The position numbers and the translations under genes are program-made. A stretch of DNA of 64,000 nt from assembly GCA_036245525.1 (NCBI GenBank), contig BTPG01000001.1, positions 223,009,409 to 223,073,408 on the forward strand, in the 5' to 3' direction. The notes beneath the pieces were generated by a model that saw nothing but the letters and a program-made list of their open reading frames with translations, was not told the origin of the DNA and did not search any database. This document shows, piece after piece, positions 19,193-29,060 of the stretch (position 1 is its first letter; each line of letters opens with the position of its first letter). The DNA comes from Semisulcospira habei. Taxonomy: Eukaryota > Mollusca > Gastropoda > Semisulcospiridae.

Positions 19193-20300
19193 CTACGGCG
19201 CCGGTGGCGCCGGGAGGGAGTGTTGCGCCGCGGCGATGTCCCCTACTAGTGCGAGATTCTCTCTTTGGCCTGCCAGGTCCCTGAGGTAGAAGCGGGCGAA
19301 TACAGATTCAGTCTGCCAGCCCACGGCTGCCACGATGTCCTTGACAGCGCAGTTTCGGTCAAATGCGAGGCTCGTGGCCATGGCTCGTACCTCATGTGCG
19401 CGAATGTGCAGCCTCTTCGCTCCCTGCGGGGAGATATCTTGATACGCGGAGCGTATAACCCAGCGGAGCCAGGACGAGATCGTCTGGGCTGTTATGTCAT
19501 TCCTGCTGGGTCTCAGAGGTAGGAAGAGGCGCGAACGCCCTCTGCGGAAGGCTTTAGATCGTCGCAGATAAACTCTAAGGGCGCGCACGGGATCCTGTTG
19601 CCTGGTCTCCTGAGACAGAGGGTTGGTTCTTAGCGGCCGTAAGGTGATAACCTGAGGTGCCGTCAGAGGAGACCTGTTCTTGGCCAGGAAGGCAGGGTCA
19701 GTGAGGAGTTGAACAGACCCGTCCGCTCGGAACTGTAGGCAGGTAGGCCGCGCCGAGAGTGCGTGTAGCTCACTCACCCGAGAGGCGGTAGCAAGGGCCA
19801 GCAGGAAGCACGTCTTTCGTGTCACATCTGCGAAACGGGCCAAAGGTAAGGGTTCAAATCTGTCAGAATTTAACCACGTTAGCACCCAGGGCAGGTCCCA
19901 GCGGGGAAGGAGTGAGCGGTGTGTTGGGCGCTGGATGCCGAAGTGACCCATAAGGTCGGCTAAGTCTTTGCAGGCGCCTGGGTCTGGGTGTCCAAGGTGT
20001 CGATAAGTGTCAGCGATCATGGACAGGTAACCCCTCACGGTGATGGGGGCCAGGCCTAAGTCTCGAAGAGCCAGAGGAAGAAGTCCGCCAGCTGAGGATT
20101 AGTCAGTTCCGTGGGTGACAGGCCGTGCTCAGAGAACCAGGAACACAGGACTCGCCACTTTCCCTCGTAGACTCGGATGGTGGAAGGTCTGCGGGCCGAA
20201 GCGATCGCCTCCACTGCTGCACCCGAGTAGCCTCTAGCTCCGAGGGCTTGCCGCACAACCTCAAGGCGTGAAGGAGGAGCCGCTCCGGGCAGGGGTGGAA
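19193..20300 (-). pseudogene. Tyrosine recombinase of DIRS B
   Basis: The open frame 20038-19193 (281 residues) carries the catalytic set: Arg87 in TASRVSELHAL, His215/Arg218 in AHEVRAM, Trp241 in VGWQTE and the Tyr251 nucleophile in FARFYLRDL. The core-binding domain lies upstream in another frame (LEVVRQALGARGYSG to LADFFLWLFE, about 20270-20060), with a one-base frame change near 20060. In DIRS elements this enzyme inserts a circular DNA intermediate without target duplication. The catalytic part is intact, but the intact N-terminal joining is lost or needs frameshifting. Confidence 0.85.
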
Positions 20301-20429
20301 CAGCGGCTGACGCGGTTGCTTGAGCATGGTGCGTGGGGCGGGAAGCAGCAGGGGCGGGTCCGTGGCGAGGCTGAGAAGGTCGGTGGTCCAGGAGCGGTTC
20401 CAGGTGAACGGCGCAACTAACAGCAGGAC

Positions 20430-22364
20430 CGCCGAGCATCCCCGAAGCTTGAGCGTAAGCTTGAGGCGTAAGCCACCAGGCCGTCCCAGGGAATGGAGAG
20501 TGCATCGACAGCCCAGGCAAGTGGATCGGGAATCGGGGAGACGAAGAGCGGCAGCTGATGGTTCCACCTTGTGGCGAACAAGTCGACCTGGGGAGTCTCC
20601 CACCGGGCACAGATCATCCGAAAGATGTCCTGCCGAAGGGTCCATTCCGTGTGCAGGAGCTGGCCGCGGCGAGACAGCGAGTCGGCTAAGACATTCAGGT
20701 GTCCGGGGATGTGTCGGGCTCGAATGGTAATACCCCGGTCCTCGCACCAACGCATCATCCGGTAGAGGAGCATACAAAGGTCGGGAGAGCGAGTGCCACC
20801 TTGTTTCTGGATGTAAGCCACCACAGTCGTGTTGTCCGAGAGGACGAGTAGCTCCTGGTGTCTGAGGAGATCCTCCCAGAACTGCAGGGCTTGCCACACC
20901 GCCTGCATCTCCAGCCAGTTGATGTGAGTGTGCGCTAAGTCCGCGGGCCAGGGCCCCGAAGTCGAGAGGAACCGAGGAAGGAGATGAGCGCCCCACCCAG
21001 TGAGGCTGGCGTCGACACAAAGCGAGGTCTGGGGAGGAGAGGCGGCCAGGGGAACTCCCGACGCTAGCCAAGAGTGGTCGGTCCACCGACGAAGATGAGG
21101 CAGCAGCATCTGGGGCACCGGAACCAACGTCGTTAAGTCGCCTGACGACGGGCGCCAATGGAGTAGGAGATGCAGCTGGATCGGCCGGGAGTAGAGACGA
21201 CCTAGGGGGATAAGGTCCGCTGTGGCGTTCAGCAGGCCCAAAAGCTGGAGCCAGACTCTGGCGGGGGCCACGTCCTGTCGTGCTAACTGACCGGCTAGGT
21301 CCGCAATCTTCTGGATCCGAGGGGCTGGGAGGCGCACCGTGTTGAGGTCGGTCGCAAATTCCATGCCCAGGTGCACGAAGCGGCGGGACGGAGAGAGATC
21401 CGACTTGCCGTCGTTCACTAGGAAGCCCAAGTGTGCCAGAAGCCGTAGCAGCGCATCCCTGTCCGACGTGAGCGAGGTCTCTGACTGGTTGCGTAGGAGG
21501 AGGTCGTCTAGGTAATTCGACGTCGGGCTGGAGGAGGACTGTCGGGCCTTGGCGACTACGGCGTCCATCAGCCGGGTGAACACCCAGGGGCTGAGGTTGA
21601 GACCGAACGGGAGCGCGCGAACTGGTATACCACACCGTCGATCGCAAAGCGGAGAAACTTCCTGGAGGCCTGGTGCATCGGGACATGCAGGTACGCATCT
21701 GAAAGGTCCAGGCTGACTGCGAAGTCCAGAGGCTGGACCGCGGCTCTCAGGGCTCGTGCAGTCTCCATCCGGAAGGAGGGGGCCGTAATATACTTGTTCA
21801 GGGCCGAGAGATGGATCACTGGTCGCCATCTCCCTCCAGGCTTCGGAACGACGAACAAGCGGCTGTAGAAGGCTGGGGAGTAGGGGACGCATACCACCTC
21901 CGTGGCGGCTTTCCTCAGGAGGGAGGAGACCTCTCCCCGAAGAGCGGAGGCCTTCAACGGATCGCTGGGGATCTCGGTCCAAAGGGGGGAGCGACGCAAA
22001 GGAGGCGGGCTGTGAAAGGCGATCCGGAGGCCAGCCGAGACGGAGTCGCAAATCCAGGGGTCGTCGGGAAAGAGTGTGAGCCAATTTCTGCTGAAAAAGG
22101 CTAGCCTCCCACCGACCGGAGACCCCGAAGTGGTCGGTGGGGGCAAGGCTGGGGGGGCAGTCAGGCAGCCCGCCCGCGACCCGGTCGCCGGGCGGGACGG
22201 GGCCAGGCGGGGGCACGGGCCCTGTAGGGTCTAGGACGGCCAAAGGCGGGGGCCTGCTCAGGGGCCGAAGCAGGGGCTGACGCAGCAGAGGGTCTAACTG
22301 ACCGCGAGGCGCGACCCCTAGCCTGGCGGGAGGACGGAAAGCGGCGGGGAGGAGGAGCACTCAC
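20430..22364 (-). pseudogene. Reverse transcriptase-RNase H of DIRS B
   Basis: RT motifs appear in two frames. SRLFVVPKPGGRWRPVIHL and AVSLDLSDAYLHVPM fall in the frame open from 22146 to 21568. ALPFGLNLSPWVF, the active-site YLDD (21514-21503) and LGMEF fall in the frame open from 22360 to 20417. The frame change lies near 21610. RNase H follows: CVDASLTGWGAHLL, LEMQAVWQAL, LVLSDNTTVVAYIQKQGG and HIPGHLNVLADSLSRR. The conserved VDLFATRWN and DPLAWAVDALSIPWDG tail comes after. Upstream is an Arg/Pro-rich leader. No DNA methyltransferase-like domain, present in some DIRS, is visible. Confidence 0.88.
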
Positions 22365-22475
22365 AGGCCAGCGGTCGGGGTTGGAGACTCGAACGGAGGA
22401 CCAGGTGTCGCCGAAAAGCAGGGGGCCACCCAGCGGAGCACGACGAAGCTGCGCACGCAGGTCAGGTGGTATCCC

Positions 22476-24260
22476 TCAGCAGGCAAGCAGAAGGGCGTCT
22501 CGACGCATCAGGTCACAGTTGGCGGAGGCCGCCATAGCGTTAACGGATGAGTGGTAGGCGGCTCGGTTGGCGACTTCCGCTAAGACGAGTGAATCCCCAA
22601 GGAGAGGCGTGATTGAAGGATGCCAAGCGTCTTCCACACGACGAACCAGGGCTTGAGTGAGCAGCTCCAGGAACCCAGCGCAGGCTAAGGTGTTCCGCAC
22701 CAGAGACGCAGTCAAATCCAGGCCACGAGGGAAGGAACGGCGAAGGAGGGCGGAGCCGCCAGCTTGCGACACGGCCGGGGGGTCGATCGCAGGAAGAGGG
22801 ATGGAGAAAGCCTGGGAATGACCGGCATACCAATCCCGACGGAAGGCGATGTCCAGGCCAGCCGGCCAGCGACGATCAGAGAAGAACACCGGCTCTCGAG
22901 ACGCGGGAAGTTGCAGGTGCGCTGAAAAGACATCTCGCAGCTCCTTAAATCCAGGCGGCTGGGGAAGCGACTTGAACCTCTTCACCTGACGCTCGGCATC
23001 CACAAAGGCCGAGACCTTCCTCTTCAGGGGGGGAGAGGCTGGGCAGGAGTCCGCTGGCAGAGTGGCCGCGATGATCCTGGCGGCTTCATCCAAGGCTAGG
23101 AGGGTCTCCGCCCGGGACGACGACGGAAGGGTCGAGGGGACATCATCACCGACGTCGGAGGGCGAAAGGGAGCGAGCATCCTCCTCCAACAGGGCTGAGA
23201 CGGAGTCTTCGGGCAGCAAGCTGAGGGCTTCTTCGTCCAGGGGGTGGCGAGAAGGCGGTAGAGGCACCAAGGAAGGTCGAAGCTTGGGCGGGGGCGCATC
23301 TCGAACCTCACGGGAAGCCCGGGAACGAGCCGGCAGCGACGACGGAGGCGGGGATCGCCGAGGCGAACGCGGGAAGGAGCGAGGAGGGGTCCTGTCCGGT
23401 GCGCAGGAACGACGTCTGGGTGAAGTACGGCGGACAACCGAAGAGGAGTGCCGATCACGGGAAGAAGGTCGACGATGGTGGTGACGCGGCGAACGCATCG
23501 AACGGTGCGAAGGCGAGCGCGACCGAGCGCGTGACGAGGAGTGACGGGGGGAGCGGCGACGCTCCCGGCGGGGGGAATGATCCTTCCGGCGGCGCTCGCG
23601 GTGCGAGCGCAAGTGTCTAGCACTGACGGTGGAACGGGAAAGGTCGGGGGCGCGACTGTGTCGCGTAGGTTGAGGCTGACGTCTCTCCTGGCCGGACTCA
23701 ATGAGAAGGGCTCTGTGCCGGTGTACAGATCCTCCGGAAGGATCAGCGGGCTTATCGTGGAGAGAGAGAGGAGCAAGGCCAGTCAACGTGGGATGGCTCG
23801 TGGCGAACTGCTGCAGGCCGGGCTCAGTGAGGCGGGCGCTTTGCCGGCAAACAGACCCTCCGGAAGGGTCAGCGGGCGTGGCAGCAGTGGCAGTCCTCTG
23901 GTCAGCGAACAACGCAGGTTCCCGACGATCAATCCGTTCCGAGAGGCCGAGGCGAGGAAGAGCGGTCGTTACCACAGGGGCGACGTCAACAGGAGTGGGA
24001 CGAGAGATAGCAGACGGAGGTCGCTCTCGCCGGTAAAAACTCCAGAGGTCAGACCAACGGATATCCGGCCAGGTCGCACAGACATCACAGAGATGGTCCG
24101 AGGCGCAGCCCGAGCAGGGGAGGCAGACCGCATGGTCGTCCGTCGGCCGCTTGAAGTCGCCGCATTGAGCGCAGGTAAGCATTTGGTTCCTGCAACAGAC
24201 AAAGAGCACAAGGTCGCAAAGGCGGACAAGGGAGCCTAGCCCCACACGAAGGTACTCCAT
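22476..24260 (-). CDS. DIRS B gag-like protein with Cys-rich N-terminus and RS-rich middle
   Basis: The 594-residue open frame has a Cys/His-rich module at residues ~31-63 (CAQCGDFKRPTDDHAVC, then LPCSGC and CDVCATW), which could bind zinc and nucleic acid. A middle region (~190-330) is extremely rich in Arg-Ser and Arg-Arg-Ser repeats like an SR protein. The C-terminal half is globular (RFKSLPQPPGFKELRDVF, DIAFRRDWYAGHSQAF). Two direct PADPSGGSV repeats lie near residues 130 and 175. A CTTTGTCTGTTGCAG acceptor-like site directly precedes the Cys module, so the true N-terminus may come from splicing rather than the first ATG at 24260. The gene lies first in the minus-strand order, as gag does in DIRS elements. 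Confidence 0.75.
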   Translation of the reverse strand: MEYLRVGLGSLVRLCDLVLFVCCRNQMLTCAQCGDFKRPTDDHAVCLPCSGCASDHLCDVCATWPDIRWSDLWSFYRRERPPSAISRPTPVDVAPVVTTALPRLGLSERIDRREPALFADQRTATAATPADPSGGSVCRQSARLTEPGLQQFATSHPTLTGLAPLSLHDKPADPSGGSVHRHRALLIESGQERRQPQPTRHSRAPDLSRSTVSARHLRSHRERRRKDHSPRRERRRSPRHSSSRARSRSPSHRSMRSPRHHHRRPSSRDRHSSSVVRRTSPRRRSCAPDRTPPRSFPRSPRRSPPPSSLPARSRASREVRDAPPPKLRPSLVPLPPSRHPLDEEALSLLPEDSVSALLEEDARSLSPSDVGDDVPSTLPSSSRAETLLALDEAARIIAATLPADSCPASPPLKRKVSAFVDAERQVKRFKSLPQPPGFKELRDVFSAHLQLPASREPVFFSDRRWPAGLDIAFRRDWYAGHSQAFSIPLPAIDPPAVSQAGGSALLRRSFPRGLDLTASLVRNTLACAGFLELLTQALVRRVEDAWHPSITPLLGDSLVLAEVANRAAYHSSVNAMAASANCDLMRRDALLLAC

Positions 24261-24779
24261 GCGCCGTGACCACCGGCGCGTAAATCGTGGCTACAGTCTC
24301 CCAGAGCTAAAGGGCCTTTAAGGTAGACGAACGTCGTGTGAGTGCCCGAAGGCCCTACGAGAACAAAAACCCTAGTCTACAAGGCAACGGCTTCTCGTAA
24401 CCGTGAAACACCAAAGGAGAGAAAGGCGACGTCCCTCGAGGAGACTCGTAAAAAGGTCGTGCAAGGCGCCGAAGCGTAAGCTCAACAACTGGCGCCCACG
24501 TAGTAGCAAAGCCGAAAGGAAAGCCCAATGGAAGCCGGCTCTCGGCCCGAGGGCCGGCTGTGGGAAACTACCCCTACCTTACCTCCGAGACGAATCGGGA
24601 ACAGGGGGAAGGGTAGTCATACACCTCCACAGCCTCGAGGAGAGCAGCAGAACGACGTCAGTAGAGGCAGGGCAACAAGAAGGCACGTCAGCGCTAGGAG
24701 GCGCAGAGCACACGAAGAGGCAACGAGCGTAGGCAAGAGAAGGACCGGTCGTAGCGGCGCGAGAGCAAGTCCAGACACG

Positions 24780-24993
24780 TCTTCTCTGTACGAGCGAAGT
24801 AGCAAAACTGGGCGGTCTCGTGACCGGAGCCGGTAAGGCGGGAAACGGGAGACAACTCTCGGCCCCTCTAGGGGGGGTTCCCTGAGTGCCTCCCGGGTTG
24901 TGTGGGCACACAACGGGTGAGTAGGCTAAAATTGAGCTAGTAGTAGACATTTCCATAAAGTCATGTCATCGGTAATGTTTTTGAGGAAACAAA
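24780..24993. repeat. Right terminal inverted repeat of DIRS B
   Basis: This is the reverse complement of the left internal repeat 18790-18970, for example GTTGTGTGGGCACACAACGG near 24900 against 18836-18860. It ends with GGTAATGTTTTTGAGGAAAC then AAA. Unlike the left block it lacks the GGTAAGTATTTTTCG arm. Confidence 0.85.
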
Positions 24994-26322
24994 ATTGAAA
25001 GTTCATTGAGGCTCTGTTGGTAAATGGCTGGTGGAGTAGAGTCTTTCTTGTGGGCAGTCAAGTCCAGCAAGATGTCAGGAACTGGTAAGAGCCAGGGTGG
25101 AGTGATGTGTTGCAGGGATTCCAAAACTCTGTCCAGGTCCATGGAGTGATGTGTTGCAGGGATTCCGAAACTCTGTCCAGGTCCAGTCCGGCCGCCTGCA
25201 GATGATGTCGGACACGGAAAGAAAGTGGACGGACAGCTCCCGGATGGGTATCGTAAATCTCTGCAAACGATGGTTTAAAAGCACAATGATAGGCAGGATT
25301 GTCTGGATGGGCCTTCAGTTTCAGAACGTAGCTGAGCATGAGGCGGATGTGGCGGAGCTTGAGAGAAGGCTCCCCTGCCTCGGCATACAGACTAGGAACT
25401 GGAGATGTCCTGAAGGCCCCAAGACATATCTGCAGACCCTGATGGTGAATTGTGTTCAGACGCTGTAGCACAGACTTGGAAGCTGAGCCATACACCACAG
25501 AGCCGTAATCCAGTTTGGACCAAACAAGGGCCCGGTACAGTCGAAGTAAGACAGTACGGTCCGCACCCCAGTCAGACCGACCAACGGCACAAAGAACGTC
25601 GAGAGCCTTCTGACAAGAGGTTCTGAGGTAATTAATATGGTTGCGGAAGGTAAGTCTTTTGTCAAAGATGACCCCCATAAACTTTGCCTCCTCGGCCACC
25701 TTAATTGGCACTCCGGCAATGCTCAGGCTAGGTTCTGAAAAAAATTTCGTTTGGTTAGTAAAATGCATACAGACTGTCTTGGAGGGCGAGAACCTGAATC
25801 CATTGAGAGACACCCACCGCTGAATGCGATCACTGCACAGCTGCAGGTGCCTCTCGAGGGACGCAAGTCCTCGACCTCGTGCGCACAAAGCAAAGTCGTC
25901 AACAAACAAAGAGCATTCAGAATCATCCATGACAGCCTTTACAATGTTATTAATTTTAATACTAAATAAAACAGGAGATAGAATGCTGCCCTGCGGGACA
26001 CCCATCTCCTGTACAAAGGAGTCGGAGAGGGTGGAGCCCACACGGACATGAAACGACCGGTTAGTCAAAAAATTGTGAATAAAAATGGGCAGGTGCCCTT
26101 TAAAACCCATGTCCAACAAGTCAGACATTATGCCATACTTCCAGGTAGTGTCATATGCCTTCTCAAGATCGAAGAAAATTGCATAGACATGCTTGTTGAC
26201 AAAAGCATCTCGAATAAATGATTCGAAGTGGACTAAATGGTCAGTTGTACTACGGAAGCGCCGGAAACCGCACTGGAGGTCTGTGAGGAGACCCTGTGAC
26301 TCAAGATGCCACACCAGGCGGG
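24994..26322 (-). pseudogene. LINE reverse transcriptase segment (5' side of DIRS B)
   Basis: Minus-strand frame with RT motifs FFDLEKAYDTTWKYG (motif A), GVPQGSILSPVLF (motif B/B') and CSLFVDDFALC (active site FVDD), then KFMGVIFDKRLTF and the thumb/connection region. It aligns throughout with 39310-40600. A 44-bp tandem duplication near 25100-25188 (GAGTGATGTGTTGCAGGGAT repeated) and the 5' truncation at 26322 make it inactive. Confidence 0.88.
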
Positions 26323-26334
26323 CCAGACGTCGGG

Positions 26335-27858
26335 AGAAGTCACTGTCCGAGGGCCCGACTTCTGGATCTGGGAGGCAGCCTGGTAACCGGCCGGGAGGTG
26401 GGTCTGAAGCGCGCGACCCTTTCCTTGCGGTCAGCTGGAAACTGGGAGGAATCCGCACTGGGAGAGCTCGGCCACAGGTCCTTGGCGGAGTCCTAAACCT
26501 CTTGCCAGGTAGAGCCAAGGAGGAAGGGGCCCCCCCAGGGGGGCAGAGCGCAGCTGAGCGACAAAGGTCGAGGGGATGCTGGGCACTCTTCAGCAAGGCG
26601 TCCCGTCTTATCAAGTCACAAAACGCCGCCGACGCCAAGGAATTGGTCGCGATATGGTGCACGGCACGATTGCTGTCACGGCGAGAGAGTGGACGTCCCG
26701 CAATGGGCCTCGTTCGGACGCTACAAAAACTCCTCCACACTCCTCACCACCGCCTGTGTGGCCAGGTCCAGAAGTCCCGCACAAGCCAGGGAGTTCTGAA
26801 ATAGACTTGCCGTGTGTTCCAGACCAGAGGGGGGTGGGGGGGGGGGGGAAGAACCGACGGGCAGGGACCTTGCCTCCAGCTTGCAACTGTGCCGCAGGGT
26901 CCACCGCTGGGAGAGGGCAGGTAAAGGCTTGAGAGTGTCCCACGTACCAGGCTTGCCGAAACTTGATATCGACACCCGACGGGCAACGCATGTCTGTGAA
27001 GAACCCCTATCTCGCAACTTGCCTTGGGATATATGCTCATTAAGGCGTCCGCAAGAACTCTAATCCCAGGGGATGCGGCAGAGCCTTGAAAGGCTTCGCT
27101 TGAAACGGTACGTCGACCGAGGCCGCGGCCTTCCTCTTGAGCGGTGGCGAAGGGGGGCATCCCTCCAAGGGAAGAAGCAGAGATTGTATGCGCTGCCTCG
27201 TCTAGAGCTCGCGTAGTCTCAGCCGAACCCGATGTCTCTCCTGCCGTGTCGGGCGCGGAAGCGCTGAGGCAGGGGTCCAGAGGAACATGGCTGACACAGT
27301 CCTCCGGGAAAGTCGAGCGGCGCGAGAACTCCCCCGAGGGCTGGGAGAACGGCTGGGAAGAGTGGGACGTCACGGGGCACGAGGGGACTGGCTCCAGCCG
27401 AGAGCCCTCGCTGTGCCGGGAGGAGACCGACGCCGAAGGGAAGGGCTCCCCCAATAGTGGCGACTGTCCGAGCGCAACTCCGAACTAGGAGCCTGTGAGT
27501 GCTGGGGGTGGCTGACGGACGGCATCCAGAGGAAGCTAGCGCAAGAGTACGTGTCTCCTGAGTGCTCTGTCTCTTGGCCGCCCCTTGTGGAGGACCATGC
27601 GAGACTGGCAAAGGTCTCTAGGCCACTCTTTGCGAAGTGCCATGCGAGACAGGGTGGACTCTCCCGGCCATCTCTATGAGAGGGCTAACGGGACTGAGTC
27701 CAGAGTCCGGCGGGAAGTGGGACCCACAATCTCCGAGGTCGCCCGATGGCGCGGAGATTTGGGTGGTGCGGGGGCTAAAGGTGCTTTAACCTTACGCACT
27801 GACCTGTCACTGTCCAAGGCGTGGTAGAGTTCTTAGCCCCCGGGCGGCCGCGCCCATA
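26335..27858 (-). pseudogene. gag remnant of DIRS A (C-terminal part)
   Basis: Minus-strand fragments match the gag C-terminal half of DIRS B (TRALDEAAHTI near 27200 against TLLALDEAARII; WYVGHSQAF near 26935 against WYAGHSQAF). The frames are broken many times. It lies between the LINE insertion (26322) and DIRS E (27859), and the N-terminal Cys-rich part continues at 34384-34706 beyond E. Confidence 0.7.
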
Positions 27859-27861
27859 AAA

Positions 27862-28213
27862 TGAATTTTTTTCTAAAATGTATTTTTTTGAAAAATACTT
27901 ACCGATGGCATTACTATATGGAATACACTCAATTGCCTGTAGATTTCAGCCCAAAGTTGTGTCCCCTACACAACTGGGGAGGAGACATCGGGGATCCAAG
28001 TATAGGCGCCCGGGTGTCCTCCCCTACCAACCTATCCCGCCATGCGTGTGGAGAACTCACCTCAGTTTCACGCTTAGCCAAGGAGGCAAGCGGGGCAGGT
28101 GGGAGGGCCATCCGAGTAATGCCATCGGTAAGTATTTTTTTAAAAAATACATTTTAGAAAAAAAATTCATTTGTTTTTTCAAAATACATTACCGATGGCA
28201 TTACTATATGGAA
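27862..28213. repeat. Left terminal block of DIRS E
   Basis: It has the same plan as in B. The outer arm TGAATTTTTTTCTAAAATG...GAAAAATACTTACCGATGG is repeated inverted at 28120-28166. It is followed by CATTTGTTTTTTCAAAATAC, the complement of the joined ends. GGTAAGTATTTTTT occurs at ~28126 (plus) and ~27905 (minus). Confidence 0.8.
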
Positions 28214-28289
28214 GAATATCAAAGAGGAGGAGGGTGCCGACACCCAATCCCTAACGTCGAGCCCTCCGCTAGCCCGCAAGGAGCACTCC

Positions 28290-29060
28290 CGACGATTTCA
28301 GCTAAGAAGTGGCTAAGGCGCTGTGGTGCGCGGAGGGAGTGCTGGGCCGCGGAGAGGTCGCCCATCAAGACCAGGGAGTCACGCTGGCCAGATAGTTCGC
28401 GGAGGTAGAAGCGGGAGCAAGTGGAACAGCACACCTGCCTACCGCCCATCCCAAAGTCATAACCGAGCAGAAAGCGGTCAAGGCCGCTCAGGGGCTACTG
28501 CTCGTACTTCATGCGCCCGGAACTGTAACCTTCTATCCCGTAAAGGGAGAGGTTGGGTAGGCCAACGAGTCACCCACCAAAGCCAAGGCGAACTGTCGGG
28601 GTCGAGCTACTCGGCCTGCCTGACGAAGGGGTAGGAAGAGGCGGGCAGGCAAGACGGTGTGGCCGTTAGCAGTGCAGGAACTGCAGTGCCAGGACTAGGT
28701 CCTGACGACGCGCCCCGTGGGTCGGTCGTCCCCTGACCGGGGTTAAGGTCCGCCACTGGAGTGCAGCTGAGACAGGCCGGCTCATGACCTGAAGGCCGGG
28801 TCGATGAGAAGTTGCGACGAGTGAAGGCTCGGACTGCCAACCTGCGGAGCGGACCGAGAGAGCATGCGGCTCGCACCCGCGGAAGCCGTGGCGAGCGCCA
28901 GGAGGAACACGTTTCCGGGCCAGGACGGAGAACCGTGCCAAGGCAGGGGTTCGAACAGTCTGTAAATAGCCCCGTCCGGGTCCAGACGAGGTCCCACCGA
29001 GGTAAGAGAGAACCGGAGAAAGGACATCTGAATTCAAGGTCCCAAGGACCCAAAAACTCG
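28290..29060 (-). pseudogene. Tyrosine recombinase fragments of DIRS E
   Basis: The terminal FYLRELSGQRDSLVLMGDLSAAQHS (near 28350) matches the nucleophile-Tyr region and C-terminus of the DIRS B recombinase (FYLRDLAGQRENLALVGDI). Farther along, LPRWDLVWTRT and LALATASAGAS correspond to the LLPRWDLPW and LALATASRVSEL segments. Stops and frameshifts are frequent and the intervening catalytic core is lost. Confidence 0.7.

Larger units (their letters stand above)
18736..24993 (-). mobile_element. DIRS-type retrotransposon B (most complete copy, ~6.26 kb)
   Basis: It is inserted in the LINE: the interrupted site reads CCAGGAAAA before and TTGAAAG after, matching the continuous CCAGGAAAACTTGAAAGG at ~39313 in the other LINE copy. 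Ends show AAA on both sides and no other duplication. Long inverted termini pair 18790-18970 with 24780-24975. The minus-strand order is gag (24260-22476), RT/RNase H (about 22150-20430), then tyrosine recombinase (about 20300-19193). RT and recombinase regions each need frame changes, so this copy is not autonomous, but it has the longest open frames of the five copies and defines the family. Confidence 0.92.
17815..26322 (-). mobile_element. 5'-truncated I/Nimb-like LINE, split by DIRS B, inserted in DIRS A
   Basis: The LINE 3' end (TTAGTTATTTGGGTTTAACGCCGAGCAGG read on the plus strand from 17815) and 5' truncation point (26322) are flanked by 12-bp target duplications with one mismatch (17803-17814 and 26323-26334, CCAGA[A/C]GTCGGG). 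Sequence 17815-18738 plus 24994-26322 aligns with the 3' 2.3 kb of the fuller copy at 38277-45367. Its RT and RNase H frames contain stops. Insertion of DIRS B separates RNase H from the upstream connection region. Confidence 0.9.

Noticed and set aside
22900..24240. Long plus-strand frames opposite DIRS B gag
   Set aside because: Mirror of the RS-rich coding strand; codon bias and position favour the minus-strand gag.
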